Below, in pieces: positions 17,484-25,611 of a stretch of DNA of 64,000 nucleotides. The notes beneath the pieces were generated by a model that saw only the letters and a program-made list of their open reading frames with translations, did not search any database and had not been told where the DNA came from. Position numbers and translations under genes: made by a program. How positions within the stretch are numbered: position 1 is the first letter of the stretch; every line of letters starts with the position of its first letter. The stretch spans positions 248,001 through 312,000 of the forward strand of contig NZ_JAPNUE010000002.1 in the NCBI RefSeq assembly GCF_026626305.1. The letters run 5' to 3'. Source of the stretch: Frigidibacter sp. RF13. GTDB lineage: Bacteria > Pseudomonadota > Alphaproteobacteria > Rhodobacterales > Rhodobacteraceae.

Positions 17484-18173
17484 TCAATATGCCGACGCAT
17501 TGTCGATGTTGAAATTGTAGAGCTTGCGCGCCGAACCGTAGCGACGGAACTCCTCGGGTTTGGCCTTCGCGTCGGCCTCGCCCCGGCGCAGCAGGTCTTC
17601 GAGGATCAGAAGATGCTCGTCGCGCATCTCCTTTTCGATGCAGTCGGCGCCCAATGACTTGACCGTGCCGCGTACGAAGATACGCGCCTCATAGAGCGAA
17701 TCCCCCAACGCCTCGCCCGCGTTGCCGAGGACAACGATATTGCCCGATTGCGCCATGAAGCAGGACATGTGGCCGATATTGCCATGCACCACGATGTCGA
17801 TCCCCTTCATCGAGATGCCGCAGCGCGAAGAGGCATTGCCCTTGATCACCAGAAGGCCGCCGCGCCCTGTCGCGCCCGCATATTGGCTGGCGTCGCCATC
17901 GACGATCACGGCGCCCGACATCATGTTTTCGGCCACGCCCGGCCCCGCCGATCCCTTGATGCGGATCGTCGCCTGCTTGTTCATGCCCGCGCAGTAATAG
18001 CCGGTCGACCCGCGCACTGTGATGTCCACCGGCGCATCGACCCCGGCGGCGATCGCGTGGGCGCCCTTGGGATTGATGACCTCCCAGGCGGTCATGTTGG
18101 TCTGGCCTTTCAGCGCGTGAAGGGCGCTGTTCAGCGCCCTCAGGCCGTCCTTGCCCAGATCGAAGCTCTGCAT
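17484..18173 (-). CDS. mgsB: N-methylglutamate synthase, GXGXG-domain subunit
   Basis: A 229-residue protein corresponding to the C-terminal beta-helix (GXGXG) domain of glutamate synthase (GlxC in rhizobia). The repeating pattern is visible: DITVRGSTGYYCAG, IRIKGSAGPGVAENM, VIVDGDASQYAGATGRGG, VIKGNASSRCGISM, VHGNIGHMSCFMAQSG and VLGNAGEALGDSLYEA. The role is structural, holding the amidotransferase and FMN subunits together. The start ATG at 18173 lies 4 bp after the mgsA stop, so the two are tightly coupled. Confidence 0.88.
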   Translation of the reverse strand: MQSFDLGKDGLRALNSALHALKGQTNMTAWEVINPKGAHAIAAGVDAPVDITVRGSTGYYCAGMNKQATIRIKGSAGPGVAENMMSGAVIVDGDASQYAGATGRGGLLVIKGNASSRCGISMKGIDIVVHGNIGHMSCFMAQSGNIVVLGNAGEALGDSLYEARIFVRGTVKSLGADCIEKEMRDEHLLILEDLLRRGEADAKAKPEEFRRYGSARKLYNFNIDNASAY

Positions 18174-18177
18174 TCGC

Positions 18178-19074
18178 TCAACGCTCCCAGAAATAGACGG
18201 TGGCCGGTTCCGGTTCCCAGACGCGGGCGTCCTCGATGCCGGGCAGGTTGACGAGCGCGCGATATTCCGAGCCGAAGGCGACATATTCGTCTGTCTCGGC
18301 CATGACGGCAGGCTTGCAGGCGATCGGGTCGCGCACCACGCCAAAGCCATTCTTGGTGCCGACAACGAAGGTGAAGAACCCGTCAAGGTCGGTCAGCGTC
18401 GCTTCCATCGCATTTCCGAGGCTTTCACCATCCTGCAGCTTGTGGCTGAGGAAGGCAGCGGCAACTTCGGTGTCATTCTCGGTCTCGAAGGTCATGCCAT
18501 GGCGGCGAAGTTCGCGACGGACCGAATTGTGGTTCGAAAGCGAGCCGTTGTGGACAAGGCACTGGTCCGATCCGGTCGAGAAAGGATGCGCGCCCATGGT
18601 GGTAACGGCCGATTCGGTCGCCATGCGGGTATGGCCGATGCCATGCGAGCCCTTCATCTTCGCGATATCGAAGCGCGCGGCCACGTCCTTCGGCAGGCCG
18701 ACCTCCTTGAAAATCTCAATACTGTCGCCGACGCTCATGACTTTCACGTTCGGGCGCAAATGCAGGAGCGCCGAGCGCGCCGCGTCCAGCTGATCGAGCG
18801 GCACTTCCAGAACCGCATGCGTGTTCTTGACGAGGAGGGCTACCGGCTGACCGATCGCGTTGCGCAGATCGGCGTCGAGCGTTTCGAAGTCCTCATCGGG
18901 GGCTGCCGACTGGATCGTGATCTTGCCCAGCCCGTCCTTGGCGCCGGAATAGATGGCGATCCCGGCCGAATCCGGCCCCCGGTCGGTCATCGTGATCAGC
19001 ATATCCGTCAGCATGGCGCCCAGCTTCGGTTCCAGCTTTGGGTCCTTCAGAAACAGCCCAACGATGCCGCACAT
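18178..19074 (-). CDS. mgsA: N-methylglutamate synthase, class II amidotransferase-like subunit
   Basis: A 298-residue class II (Ntn-type) amidotransferase domain protein (GlxB in rhizobia). Cys2 is the N-terminal nucleophile after Met removal (MCGIVGLFLKD). Other conserved parts are TDRGPDSAGIA, GIGHTRMATES, and VHNGSLSNHNSVRREL. It would release methylamine or ammonia from the gamma-glutamyl donor made by GmaS for channelling to the FMN subunit. It heads the minus-strand operon mgsA-mgsB-mgsC-gmaS-glxA; the ATG follows AAGGAGACG. This mgsA must not be confused with methylglyoxal synthase at 23.7 kb, which shares the symbol. Confidence 0.88.
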   Translation of the reverse strand: MCGIVGLFLKDPKLEPKLGAMLTDMLITMTDRGPDSAGIAIYSGAKDGLGKITIQSAAPDEDFETLDADLRNAIGQPVALLVKNTHAVLEVPLDQLDAARSALLHLRPNVKVMSVGDSIEIFKEVGLPKDVAARFDIAKMKGSHGIGHTRMATESAVTTMGAHPFSTGSDQCLVHNGSLSNHNSVRRELRRHGMTFETENDTEVAAAFLSHKLQDGESLGNAMEATLTDLDGFFTFVVGTKNGFGVVRDPIACKPAVMAETDEYVAFGSEYRALVNLPGIEDARVWEPEPATVYFWER

Positions 19075-19322
19075 CGGATTCGTCTCCTTTTCTCCGCTTG
19101 TCCGAACGCTAGCACCGAGATTTGCGACGTTCAACTGGCAAGAAACAATTTTCACCTTACGGGAAAAACGCGGGGCGATTGTCAGCATTCCGCGGCCCAG
19201 TCGGGTTTTCCTTGACAGATTGTCGCACCCCATGTTTCCTTTCGGGCAAACAATTTTGCCGAAGAGAAAAAGGCGACGGGCCTCGCCACCTTCGGTAACG
19301 ATCCGGCCCAGGGGAGGAAAAG
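19075..19322. promoter_or_regulatory. Divergent control region of mgs operon and permease operon
   Basis: 248 bp between divergent operons. It is locally AT-richer than its surroundings. A consensus -35 hexamer TTGACA lies at 19212-19217 on the plus strand, but no convincing -10 follows at 16-18 bp (TTTCCT at 19235). Plus-strand ribosome site GGAGG is at 19313-19317. A GlxA operator is expected here but cannot be defined by eye. Confidence 0.45.
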
Positions 19323-19610
19323 GTGAGTCAGCTGAATGATAGAATTCAGTCCATGCACCGACGCGACGTGCGCGTTGCCTGGGCCTTCGTGATCGGTTTG
19401 TGGTTCGCGATCATCTTCGTGGCACTCGCCACCTGGAACCTCGCGCCCAGCGGCGCGGCGCGCACGATCCTGCTGATCGGCGGCGCGATCGTGCTTTTGT
19501 TCAACACCGGCGCGATCCTAGCGATGCTCAGGCATTACCGCGAGGACCGGGACTTCATGTACGGGCTCGACATCAAGTTCCTTGATGAAGCCCGCAAAGG
19601 CAGGGGGTAG
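19323..19610 (+). CDS. Small membrane protein (95 aa), two predicted TM segments
   Basis: A 95-residue protein starting at GTG behind a strong GGGGAGGAAAA site. Two hydrophobic segments lie at about residues 18-40 (VAWAFVIGLWFAIIFVALAT) and 48-66 (TILLIGGAIVLLFNTGAIL), then a charged C-terminal tail (REDRDFMYGLDIKFLDEARK). No known family is recognised. It opens a plus-strand operon of three small membrane proteins and an APC permease, divergent from the N-methylglutamate synthase genes. An accessory role in transport is inferred from position only. Confidence 0.75.
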   Translation: MSQLNDRIQSMHRRDVRVAWAFVIGLWFAIIFVALATWNLAPSGAARTILLIGGAIVLLFNTGAILAMLRHYREDRDFMYGLDIKFLDEARKGRG

Positions 19611-19612
19611 AG

Positions 19613-19996
19613 ATGGCGCATTACGAACCTCCGAAACAAGGCAAGGCGAGCCAGCTTTTCGATGTGATCGTGCTGGTCATTCTCACGGTTGGCGCGCTGT
19701 TCGTGCCGCTCTGGCTTGGCATGGCCGGCGCGGCGAAGATCGTCGCTGAGCCGGTCGACAGCCCGACCTGGGAATCGCTCGGTCAGACGGCTGCGCAGGC
19801 CGCCCAGTACGAGGCGCTGGGCTATGACCCGGCCTCCGCTCACGATCTGATCCTCGCGCGGTTCGACTACAGCTTCTCGGCTGGGGCGCTGATCGCGATG
19901 ATCGTCGTGATCGTCCTCTACTATGTGCTGATGCTGAAATTCTCGGAAGTCGAATACCGCGAAGTGATCGCGGAAAAGTTCGGCGACAGGAGGTAG
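19613..19996 (+). CDS. Small membrane protein (127 aa), two predicted TM segments
   Basis: A 127-residue protein, ATG two bases after the previous stop. Hydrophobic segments at about 17-38 (DVIVLVILTVGALFVPLWLG) and 90-112 (GALIAMIVVIVLYYVLML) flank a roughly 50-residue loop with alternating small and charged residues. The loop is probably extracytoplasmic if both ends are inside. No family is recognised. The tight spacing to both neighbours argues that it is co-translated with them and with the permease. Confidence 0.75.
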   Translation: MAHYEPPKQGKASQLFDVIVLVILTVGALFVPLWLGMAGAAKIVAEPVDSPTWESLGQTAAQAAQYEALGYDPASAHDLILARFDYSFSAGALIAMIVVIVLYYVLMLKFSEVEYREVIAEKFGDRR

Positions 19997-20002
19997 GGGA
20001 AA

Positions 20003-20170
20003 ATGGAAACCTGGCAAATCCTCGAATATGTGGCCTGGGGCGTCTCGGCGCTTCTTGGCCTCTATATGGTGATCGACTGGATGAAGGTCGATTCAAGCTA
20101 TTCCGAAGATGTCCTGACCTCCTCGCGCGAAGGCGAGCTCGAGGCCATGACCGAAGAACAGCACAGGTGA
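20003..20170 (+). CDS. Small single-pass membrane protein (55 aa)
   Basis: A 55-residue ORF starting METWQILEYVAWGVSALLG with one hydrophobic segment (about residues 5-26) and an acidic tail (SSYSEDVLTSSREGELEAMTE in part). The ATG at 20003 lies behind AGGAGGTAGGGG, a very strong ribosome site, six bases after the stop of the preceding gene; the permease starts 9 bp after it. Its size and arrangement resemble small accessory subunits of transporters, such as those of some secondary symporters, but this is an analogy, not a match. Confidence 0.75.
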   Translation: METWQILEYVAWGVSALLGLYMVIDWMKVDSSYSEDVLTSSREGELEAMTEEQHR

Positions 20171-20179
20171 GGGCGGATC

Positions 20180-21616
20180 ATGGCTGATATCGACATTACC
20201 TCTCAGACCATGGACGGGATGGGTCCGCACGGCACCAAGGTCGGGCTACTGCGGGTTCTCGGCCCGGCACATGTCTGGGCGCTGGGCGTGGGCATCGTTC
20301 TGGTCGGCGAGTATATGGGCTGGAACTTCGCGGTCGGCAAAGGTGGCGCCTATGCGGCGCTCATTGCCTGCTGGTTCGCGGGCATCCTCTACACCTGCGT
20401 CGCCATGATCGACAGCGAGGTCACCTCGACCGTGGCTGCGGCGGGCGGGCAATATACTCAGGCCAAGCATATCGTCGGGCCGCTGATGGCCTTCAACGTC
20501 GGACTTTATCTCGTCTTCGCCTACACGATGCTGGAAGCGGCGAACGCGATCACCGCTGGCTACCTGATCTCGGTCGTGGCAGGGATGACGGGCTATGCCG
20601 GAGAGCTGGACCAGCGGCCGTTCATCATTCTCGTCATCATGTTCCTGGCCTGGCTGAACTATCGCGGCGTGCTTGCGACGCTGACGTTCAACCTGGTGAT
20701 CACCGCCATCGCCTTCCTTGCGATCCTCGTGCTGTTCCTTTCGACCTCCGGCATCCTCGGCGGCGGCATTATGCAGCACACGGCGCTATTTGAAGGGCAC
20801 GAGATGCCCTATGGCTGGATCGGCGTGCTGGCGGCCATGCATTTCGGCCTGTGGTACTACCTCGGGATCGAAGGCACGACGCAGGCGGCCGAAGAAGTGC
20901 GCTCGCCCGCCCGCGCGTTGCCCTTCGGTACGCTGGCCGGGATCATGACGCTGCTGATCGCAGCGACGCTCACCTGGTATGTCTGTTCGGGCGTGCTGCC
21001 GTGGGAATTCCTCGGCGATGGTGTGAACGGCTCGGTCGCGCCTTTGTTCGATACGGCACGCCTCTCGGGGTCGAACGGGCTGATCTGGCTTCTGGGCTTC
21101 GGCACGCTCTTTGCGACGCTCGCCAGCGCCAACGGCTGCATCAACGACGCCAGCCGCGCCTGGTTCGCGATGGGCCGTGACAAGTATCTGCCGGGCTGGT
21201 TCGGCGCGGTCCATCCGCGCTACCGCACGCCCTACCGGTCGATCATCTTCCTCGTGCCGATCGCGCTCATATTCGCGCTCGGGGCGCCGCTCGATCAGGT
21301 GATCACCTTCTCGATCCTGTCGGGGCTTCTGGAATACACGTTCATGCCGCTGAACATCATCATGTTCCGCCGCAAATGGCCGCTGAACTCGATCAAGCGC
21401 GGCTATGAACATCCGTTCCACCCGCTGCCTGCGGTGACCCTGCTCGCCCTCTGCGCGCTGACCTTCTTCGCGGTGTTCCTGGGCTACGGGACCCAGCTCG
21501 TGGCGATGATCGGTTTCTACATCGTCGTCTCGCTCTGGTTCCACTTCTGGCGCTACCGTTTCGTGAACCGCGGGGCGCAGTTCACCATGCCCTGGCCGAA
21601 ACCGCAGGGGTACTGA
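20180..21616 (+). CDS. APC-superfamily amino acid / amine permease
   Basis: A 478-residue polytopic inner-membrane transporter with about 12 hydrophobic segments. The first helix carries the broken-helix region VGIVLVGEYMGWNFAVGKGG, typical of the APC superfamily and closest in flavour to ethanolamine-type permeases; FGLWYYLGIEGTTQAAEEVRSPARALP is the conserved loop of the family. It sits fourth in an operon that diverges from gmaS-mgsABC, so an amine or amino acid substrate such as methylamine or ethanolamine is plausible. The three preceding small membrane proteins may be partners. A hairpin with a GCAA loop follows. Confidence 0.85.
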   Translation: MADIDITSQTMDGMGPHGTKVGLLRVLGPAHVWALGVGIVLVGEYMGWNFAVGKGGAYAALIACWFAGILYTCVAMIDSEVTSTVAAAGGQYTQAKHIVGPLMAFNVGLYLVFAYTMLEAANAITAGYLISVVAGMTGYAGELDQRPFIILVIMFLAWLNYRGVLATLTFNLVITAIAFLAILVLFLSTSGILGGGIMQHTALFEGHEMPYGWIGVLAAMHFGLWYYLGIEGTTQAAEEVRSPARALPFGTLAGIMTLLIAATLTWYVCSGVLPWEFLGDGVNGSVAPLFDTARLSGSNGLIWLLGFGTLFATLASANGCINDASRAWFAMGRDKYLPGWFGAVHPRYRTPYRSIIFLVPIALIFALGAPLDQVITFSILSGLLEYTFMPLNIIMFRRKWPLNSIKRGYEHPFHPLPAVTLLALCALTFFAVFLGYGTQLVAMIGFYIVVSLWFHFWRYRFVNRGAQFTMPWPKPQGY

Positions 21617-21643
21617 TCGGCCCTTGCCGGCCCACGACTTAAA

Positions 21644-21665
21644 GGCCCGCCCGCAAGGGCGGGTC
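21644..21665 (+). terminator. Terminator-like hairpin after permease
   Basis: 9-bp stem GGCCCGCCC / GGGCGGGTC (with one G-T pair) closing a stable GCAA tetraloop, 27 bp after the permease stop. No long U-run follows. Confidence 0.6.
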
Positions 21666-21686
21666 GAGCCATGAGAAAGGACGTTC

Positions 21687-22370
21687 TTGCCTGCGCTCAC
21701 CCCGACGCTCGCCGCCTTGGCCGCCCTTTTGGCGATATTTCTAGCCTGGCGGTTGTTCTGCGCGACAGGCGTGCGGGCACGGGCGCGGGCGGGCTATTTC
21801 GACGAGGTGCGGCAGCTGTTCGACGGCGGCGAGAGCCGCCTGCAGCCCGGTGGGTTTCCTCGGATGACCGGGCGGCGTGGCGAACGGTCGTTCGACCTGC
21901 AGGTCGTGCCCGACAGCCTGACCTTCCGCAAACTGCCAGCGCTCTGGGTGATGGTCAGCCTGCCCGAGCCCTTGCCGCTGGCCGCGACGCTCGACCTGAT
22001 GGCACGGCCATCGGGGCAGGAGCCCTTCACGCATTTCACCCGCCTGCCCCAGATCCTGCCGCGCCCTGTCTCGCTGCCGGACGGGATCGCCGTCCGATCT
22101 GACAATGCTGCCGCCGTGCCGGACGAGGCGCTCATCGCGCGCCATGCGGCTTCGCTCTTCGCTGATCCCCGCGTGAAGGAACTGCTCATCTCCCCCAAGG
22201 GTCTGCGCATCGTCTTCCTCGCCGAAGAGGCTGATCGCTCGCGCTATCTGATCTTCCGCGACGCCGAAATGGGGCAGGAGCCGCTCGCTGCGGCACGCAT
22301 CGCACCCTACCTCGACCGGCTGGAAGCGCTGCGCGCCGACCTTCTCGACCAACTGAAGGAAGCCGCATGA
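21687..22370 (+). CDS. Hypothetical membrane-anchored protein (227 aa)
   Basis: A 227-residue protein with one N-terminal hydrophobic segment (PTLAALAALLAIFLAWRLF) and a soluble remainder with a mixed alpha/beta pattern, ending in a charged helix ([20 protein letters not shown]). The likely start is the TTG at 21687, 7 bp after AAGGA. No family is recognised. It overlaps the next gene by 4 bp (ATGA), so both belong to one unit; a role linked to the inner membrane is all that can be said. Confidence 0.65.
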   Translation: MPALTPTLAALAALLAIFLAWRLFCATGVRARARAGYFDEVRQLFDGGESRLQPGGFPRMTGRRGERSFDLQVVPDSLTFRKLPALWVMVSLPEPLPLAATLDLMARPSGQEPFTHFTRLPQILPRPVSLPDGIAVRSDNAAAVPDEALIARHAASLFADPRVKELLISPKGLRIVFLAEEADRSRYLIFRDAEMGQEPLAAARIAPYLDRLEALRADLLDQLKEAA

Positions 22371-22636
22371 AGCCGCCGCCCAATCCCCATCTCGTCCTCG
22401 CCGTCGCTCTTCTTCTGCCCGGCGTCGGCCAGGTCATGAACCGCCAGCCGATGCGCGGTCTGATCTTCCTGTTCTTCATCATCCTGCTTGGCGCCTTCAC
22501 GCTGAAGACCGCTTCCCCCGACGTGTCCTTCGTGGGCAAGATGGCGGGCGGCCTCTTCGTCTGGGCGATGGCGGCGCTTGATGCCTACAAGACCGCCCGC
22601 ATCCGCGCCGCCGTCTGGGCGCACAGTCGCGGCTAA
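22367..22636 (+). CDS. Small membrane protein (89 aa)
   Basis: An 89-residue protein with two or three hydrophobic segments: [34 protein letters not shown] and [16 protein letters not shown]. The G-x-G-Q-x-x-N-R-x-x-x-R-G pattern between the first two segments recalls small TM2-like or DUF5683-type membrane proteins. Its start overlaps the stop of the preceding 227-aa gene. recR follows 94 bp later. Function unknown. Confidence 0.7.
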   Translation: MKPPPNPHLVLAVALLLPGVGQVMNRQPMRGLIFLFFIILLGAFTLKTASPDVSFVGKMAGGLFVWAMAALDAYKTARIRAAVWAHSRG

Positions 22637-22730
22637 GCCCTCCCGCGAGCGTAGCCTGGGGGGCTGGACTTCGGCGCCGGAGAGATTCATCGTCGCCCGA
22701 AACCGCAACCTGCCCCGCGAAGGCCCGCCC

Positions 22731-23330
22731 ATGTCCGACGCCACCCGCGAAATCGAGGCTCTGATCGAGCTGATGGCCCGCCTGCCGGGCCTCGGGCCGC
22801 GCTCGGCCCGGCGCGCGGTCCTGCATCTGATCAAGAGGCGTGGTCAGGTGATGGCGCCCCTGGCCGAGGCGATGGCAGGCGTCGCCCGCAATGCCCGCGA
22901 ATGCGCGGTCTGCGGCAATATCGCCACCTCTGACATTTGTGACATCTGCTCCGACGAGCGCCGCGCGACCGGCGAGATCTGCGTCGTCGAGGATGTCGCC
23001 GACCTCTGGGCGATGGAGCGCGGCCAGTCCTTCCGCGGCCGCTATCACGTTCTGGGCGGCACCTTGTCGGCGCTAGATGCCGTCGGCCCGGACGAGCTTG
23101 GCATTCCGCGGCTTGCAGCCCGCGTGGCACAGGAGGGCACGCGCGAAGTGATCCTCGCGCTGAACGCCACGGTCGACGGCCAGACCACCGCCCACTACAT
23201 TGCCGAGGCGCTGGAGGGGACCGGCGTCGCCGTGACCTCGCTCGCGCAGGGCGTGCCGATCGGTGGCGAACTCGACTATCTCGACGACGGCACGATCAGT
23301 GCAGCGCTCCGCGCGCGGAAACGCTTCTGA
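22731..23330 (+). CDS. recR: Recombination mediator RecR
   Basis: A 199-residue RecR, which with RecF and RecO loads RecA on SSB-coated gapped DNA. Visible are the N-terminal HhH region ([19 protein letters not shown]), the four-cysteine zinc finger [16 protein letters not shown], and the TOPRIM domain ([16 protein letters not shown] ... [17 protein letters not shown]). The ATG at 22731 gives the standard family length of about 200. The usual dnaX-ybaB partners are not beside it. The next gene starts by an overlap at its stop. Confidence 0.95.
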   Translation: MSDATREIEALIELMARLPGLGPRSARRAVLHLIKRRGQVMAPLAEAMAGVARNARECAVCGNIATSDICDICSDERRATGEICVVEDVADLWAMERGQSFRGRYHVLGGTLSALDAVGPDELGIPRLAARVAQEGTREVILALNATVDGQTTAHYIAEALEGTGVAVTSLAQGVPIGGELDYLDDGTISAALRARKRF

Positions 23331-23704
23331 TGGAGGCGCGCGCGACTGTACTGGCCTACTGGGATGCGATGCGTACGAACGATTTCGCCGCTGCCGCCCG
23401 CTGGCTGGCCGAAGATGTGGTGATCGACTGGCCGCAAAGCCGCGAAAGGGTCAATGGCCGGGCCAACTTTGCGGCGCTGAACCATGCCTATCCGACCAGC
23501 GGGCGATGGACGTTCACGCTGAACCGGATCGTCGCCGAGGGGGCGGAGGTCGTGACGGATGTCACTGTCAGCGATGGCACGGTCATTGCCCGCGCGGTGA
23601 CCTTTCATGAAGTAGCCGACGGTCTGATCCGACAGCAGACCGAATATTGGCCCGACGATTATCCCGCGCCTGCCTGGCGTCGGCAGTGGGTCGAAAGGTA
23701 CTGA
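23330..23704 (+). CDS. SnoaL-like / NTF2-fold protein
   Basis: A 124-residue cytoplasmic protein of the SnoaL/NTF2 type: an opening helix (VLAYWDAMRTNDFAAAARWL), AEDVVIDWPQSRERVNGRANF in the pocket-lining position, and a terminal strand with ADGLIRQQTEYWPDDYPAP, a pattern common in limonene-epoxide-hydrolase-like and ketosteroid-isomerase-like proteins. No signal peptide. Its ATG overlaps the recR stop, suggesting translational coupling, but no functional link to recombination is known. The substrate is unknown. Confidence 0.75.
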   Translation: MEARATVLAYWDAMRTNDFAAAARWLAEDVVIDWPQSRERVNGRANFAALNHAYPTSGRWTFTLNRIVAEGAEVVTDVTVSDGTVIARAVTFHEVADGLIRQQTEYWPDDYPAPAWRRQWVERY

Positions 23705-23707
23705 GGT

Positions 23708-24079
23708 CTAGGGCAGCAGCCCCGCCAGCAGCAGATCGGCGGTGACCGGGCTCATGGCCAGCGGGATATCGTACAGGACCGCAAGCCGGATCAGGGACTT
23801 TACATCGACGTCGTGTGGCAGCGCCGACAAGGGGTCGGTGAAGAAGATCAGCGCATCAAGCCGCCCTTCGGCGATCAACGCGCCAAGCTGGGCGTCACCG
23901 CCAAGAGGGCCGCTCTTCATCCGCGTGACCGGAAGGCCGGTCGCCTCCTCAACACGCGCGCCCGTGGTACCGGTGCCGTAGAGGTCACAGGCCTGAAGCC
24001 GGGCGAGATGCCGCCCGGCCCACAGGATCATCTCTTCCTTCTTCGCGTCATGCGCGACGAGTGCGAGCCTGAGTGCCAT
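23708..24079 (-). CDS. mgsA: Methylglyoxal synthase
   Basis: A 123-residue methylglyoxal synthase, which converts dihydroxyacetone phosphate to methylglyoxal and phosphate as an overflow bypass of lower glycolysis. Family motifs: LVAHDAKKEEM, LYGTGTTG (phosphate loop), KSGPLGGDAQLG with the catalytic aspartate, and FFTDPLSALPHDVDVKSLIRL. The ATG at 24079 follows GGGAGG, so it is preferred to the ATG six codons upstream. Length is slightly below the E. coli enzyme (152). It is convergent with the SnoaL-like gene with only 3 bp between stops. Confidence 0.92.
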   Translation of the reverse strand: MALRLALVAHDAKKEEMILWAGRHLARLQACDLYGTGTTGARVEEATGLPVTRMKSGPLGGDAQLGALIAEGRLDALIFFTDPLSALPHDVDVKSLIRLAVLYDIPLAMSPVTADLLLAGLLP

Positions 24080-24138
24080 CGGAACCTCCCGGGTCATCTC
24101 TGCCCGTTCTGCCCCCGGCCCGCATCGAAATCCAGCCC

Positions 24139-24684
24139 TCAGCGCCCGTAGGTGGCGGTAAGCGTCGCGCTTTCGATGGCATTGGCGCGTGCCATGAAAC
24201 CGACCATCGCGCCCGACGCGCCTTCATCAAGCGGCAGGCTTGCCTCCTTCAGCGCGAAAAGGGTGAAGACGTAATGGTGCGGCGCATCGCCCGGCGGCGG
24301 GCAGGCCCCGCCGAAGCCAGGCGCGCCGAAATCGGTGCGGCCCTCGACCGCGCCCTCGGGCAGACCCGCGCCGACAGACGCGCCTCCCGGCAGGTCTGTT
24401 GTGTCGGCGGGAATGTTGAAGACCGTCCAGTGCCACCAGCCCGACCCGGTCGGCGCGTCCGGGTCATAGGCGGTGAGGACAAAGCTCTTCGTGCCCTCCG
24501 GCGCGCCGGTCCAGTCAAACGCGGGCGAAAGATTGCCGCCCTCGCAGCCGAAACCGTTGAAAACCTGCGCGAGCGAAAGGCTGCCACCTTCCGCCATGTC
24601 GGGCGAGGTCAGCTGCATCTCTGCCCGCGCCGTCGTTACCGATGCAGCCAGCAGTGCCAGGACAGCAGTCGTCATTCGTTTCAT
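24139..24684 (-). CDS. Exported YbhB/YbcL-type (PEBP/Raf kinase inhibitor-like) protein
   Basis: A 181-residue protein with a signal peptide (MKRMTTAVLALLAASVTTARA), then a phosphatidylethanolamine-binding-protein fold. Hallmarks are NLSPAFDWTGAPEGTKSF, YDPDAPTGSGWWHWTVFNIP and GAPGFGGACPPPGDAPHHYVF, which line the anion-binding pocket. Bacterial YbhB/YbcL proteins are periplasmic or cytoplasmic; the UPEC YbcL is an immune modulator, but the general bacterial role is unknown. Mature length is about 160 residues, normal for the family. Confidence 0.9.
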   Translation of the reverse strand: MKRMTTAVLALLAASVTTARAEMQLTSPDMAEGGSLSLAQVFNGFGCEGGNLSPAFDWTGAPEGTKSFVLTAYDPDAPTGSGWWHWTVFNIPADTTDLPGGASVGAGLPEGAVEGRTDFGAPGFGGACPPPGDAPHHYVFTLFALKEASLPLDEGASGAMVGFMARANAIESATLTATYGR

Positions 24685-24782
24685 GGAAACCTCCGTTAGC
24701 CGGAGCCTTCCTAACCTGCGGCACCTCTAGATGCGCGCCCGCACCGATCACCCACTGTGCCGATCCGATCAATCCGCCCGGC

Positions 24783-25562
24783 CTATGCCCTTATCTCGCG
24801 CGGAGAGAGCCCGAACCGCGCCCGGAAGCGCACCGCGAACCGCGAGGGCGAGTCATATCCTACCGCCGCCGCCACCGCACCGACCGGCAGGTCGGTGCCT
24901 TGCAGAAGGCTCAGCGCCTGGGCCATGCGCAGATCGACGAGAAGCGCGGCAAAGCTGGCGCTCTCCGCCCTCAACCGCCGACGCAAGGTCGCCTCGCTCA
25001 TGGCTAAGGCTTTGGCGGCGCGGCCCGCCGTCCATTCGGAACCGGGATCCGGCGCCATCAGGTTCCGCAGGCGCTGGGTGATCGACGGCGGCGGCGCAAG
25101 CGGCAGAAGCGCGCCATCCTCTGCCAGCCAAAGAAGCAGCTCTTCGACGCGAAGTGCCCGAATGGCGGACGGCAGTGCGTCACCCATCGCAAAGAGCGTC
25201 TCGAAGGTTTCCCGGCTTCTTGCGCCGGGCGCCACCGCCTGAACGGCACCCGCAGACGGTCGGCGCGCGATTTGAAGCCGTTCATAGGCGGTTTCTACCC
25301 TCTCGCGCTCGATCGGGATCACGCGCGCCCGATAGTGGCCGCCTTCCGGCGGCAGGTTCGTGACAGCAAGCGGCTCGTCCTCGGGCAGTAGCAGGATCTG
25401 ACCAGGCAACGCCGCCGTGATCCGACCCGCCCGGCCGATTCGCTTTTCCCCGGCATCGACGAGGATCAGGGCAGGCGCGGGCAGGCAGAGCTGGCGGAAG
25501 GTCGCTTCACGCACCTGCCGGATGGTCTGGCCGAAAGGGCCTGTCGCCCGGTTGCCGTCCAT
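24783..25562 (-). CDS. AraC-family transcriptional regulator
   Basis: A 259-residue regulator with an N-terminal cupin-like sensing domain (ALILVDAGEKRIGRAGRITAALPGQILLLPEDEPL) and a C-terminal AraC double HTH at about 160-259 (AKALAMSEATLRRRLRAES ... VAAAVGYDSPSRFAVRFRARFGLSPREIRA, quoted in part). It resembles regulators such as YqhC/GadX-like proteins that have a short N-terminal half. The ATG at 25562 is chosen because longer in-frame versions run back through the terminator of the preceding gene into trcR. The target is not evident; the flanking PEBP-like gene is on the same strand 98 bp downstream. Confidence 0.85.
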   Translation of the reverse strand: MDGNRATGPFGQTIRQVREATFRQLCLPAPALILVDAGEKRIGRAGRITAALPGQILLLPEDEPLAVTNLPPEGGHYRARVIPIERERVETAYERLQIARRPSAGAVQAVAPGARSRETFETLFAMGDALPSAIRALRVEELLLWLAEDGALLPLAPPPSITQRLRNLMAPDPGSEWTAGRAAKALAMSEATLRRRLRAESASFAALLVDLRMAQALSLLQGTDLPVGAVAAAVGYDSPSRFAVRFRARFGLSPREIRA

Positions 25563-25582
25563 GTGCGCCCCAGAAAGCAAAA

Positions 25583-25601
25583 CCCCGGCGCTGGGCCGGG
25601 G
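25583..25601 (-). terminator. Rho-independent terminator of trcR
   Basis: 7-bp stem CCCCGGC / GCCGGGG with a 5-base loop; on the minus strand it is followed by TTTT, 10 bp past the trcR stop. A textbook intrinsic terminator. Confidence 0.85.
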
Positions 25602-25611
25602 TCTTTGAAGA

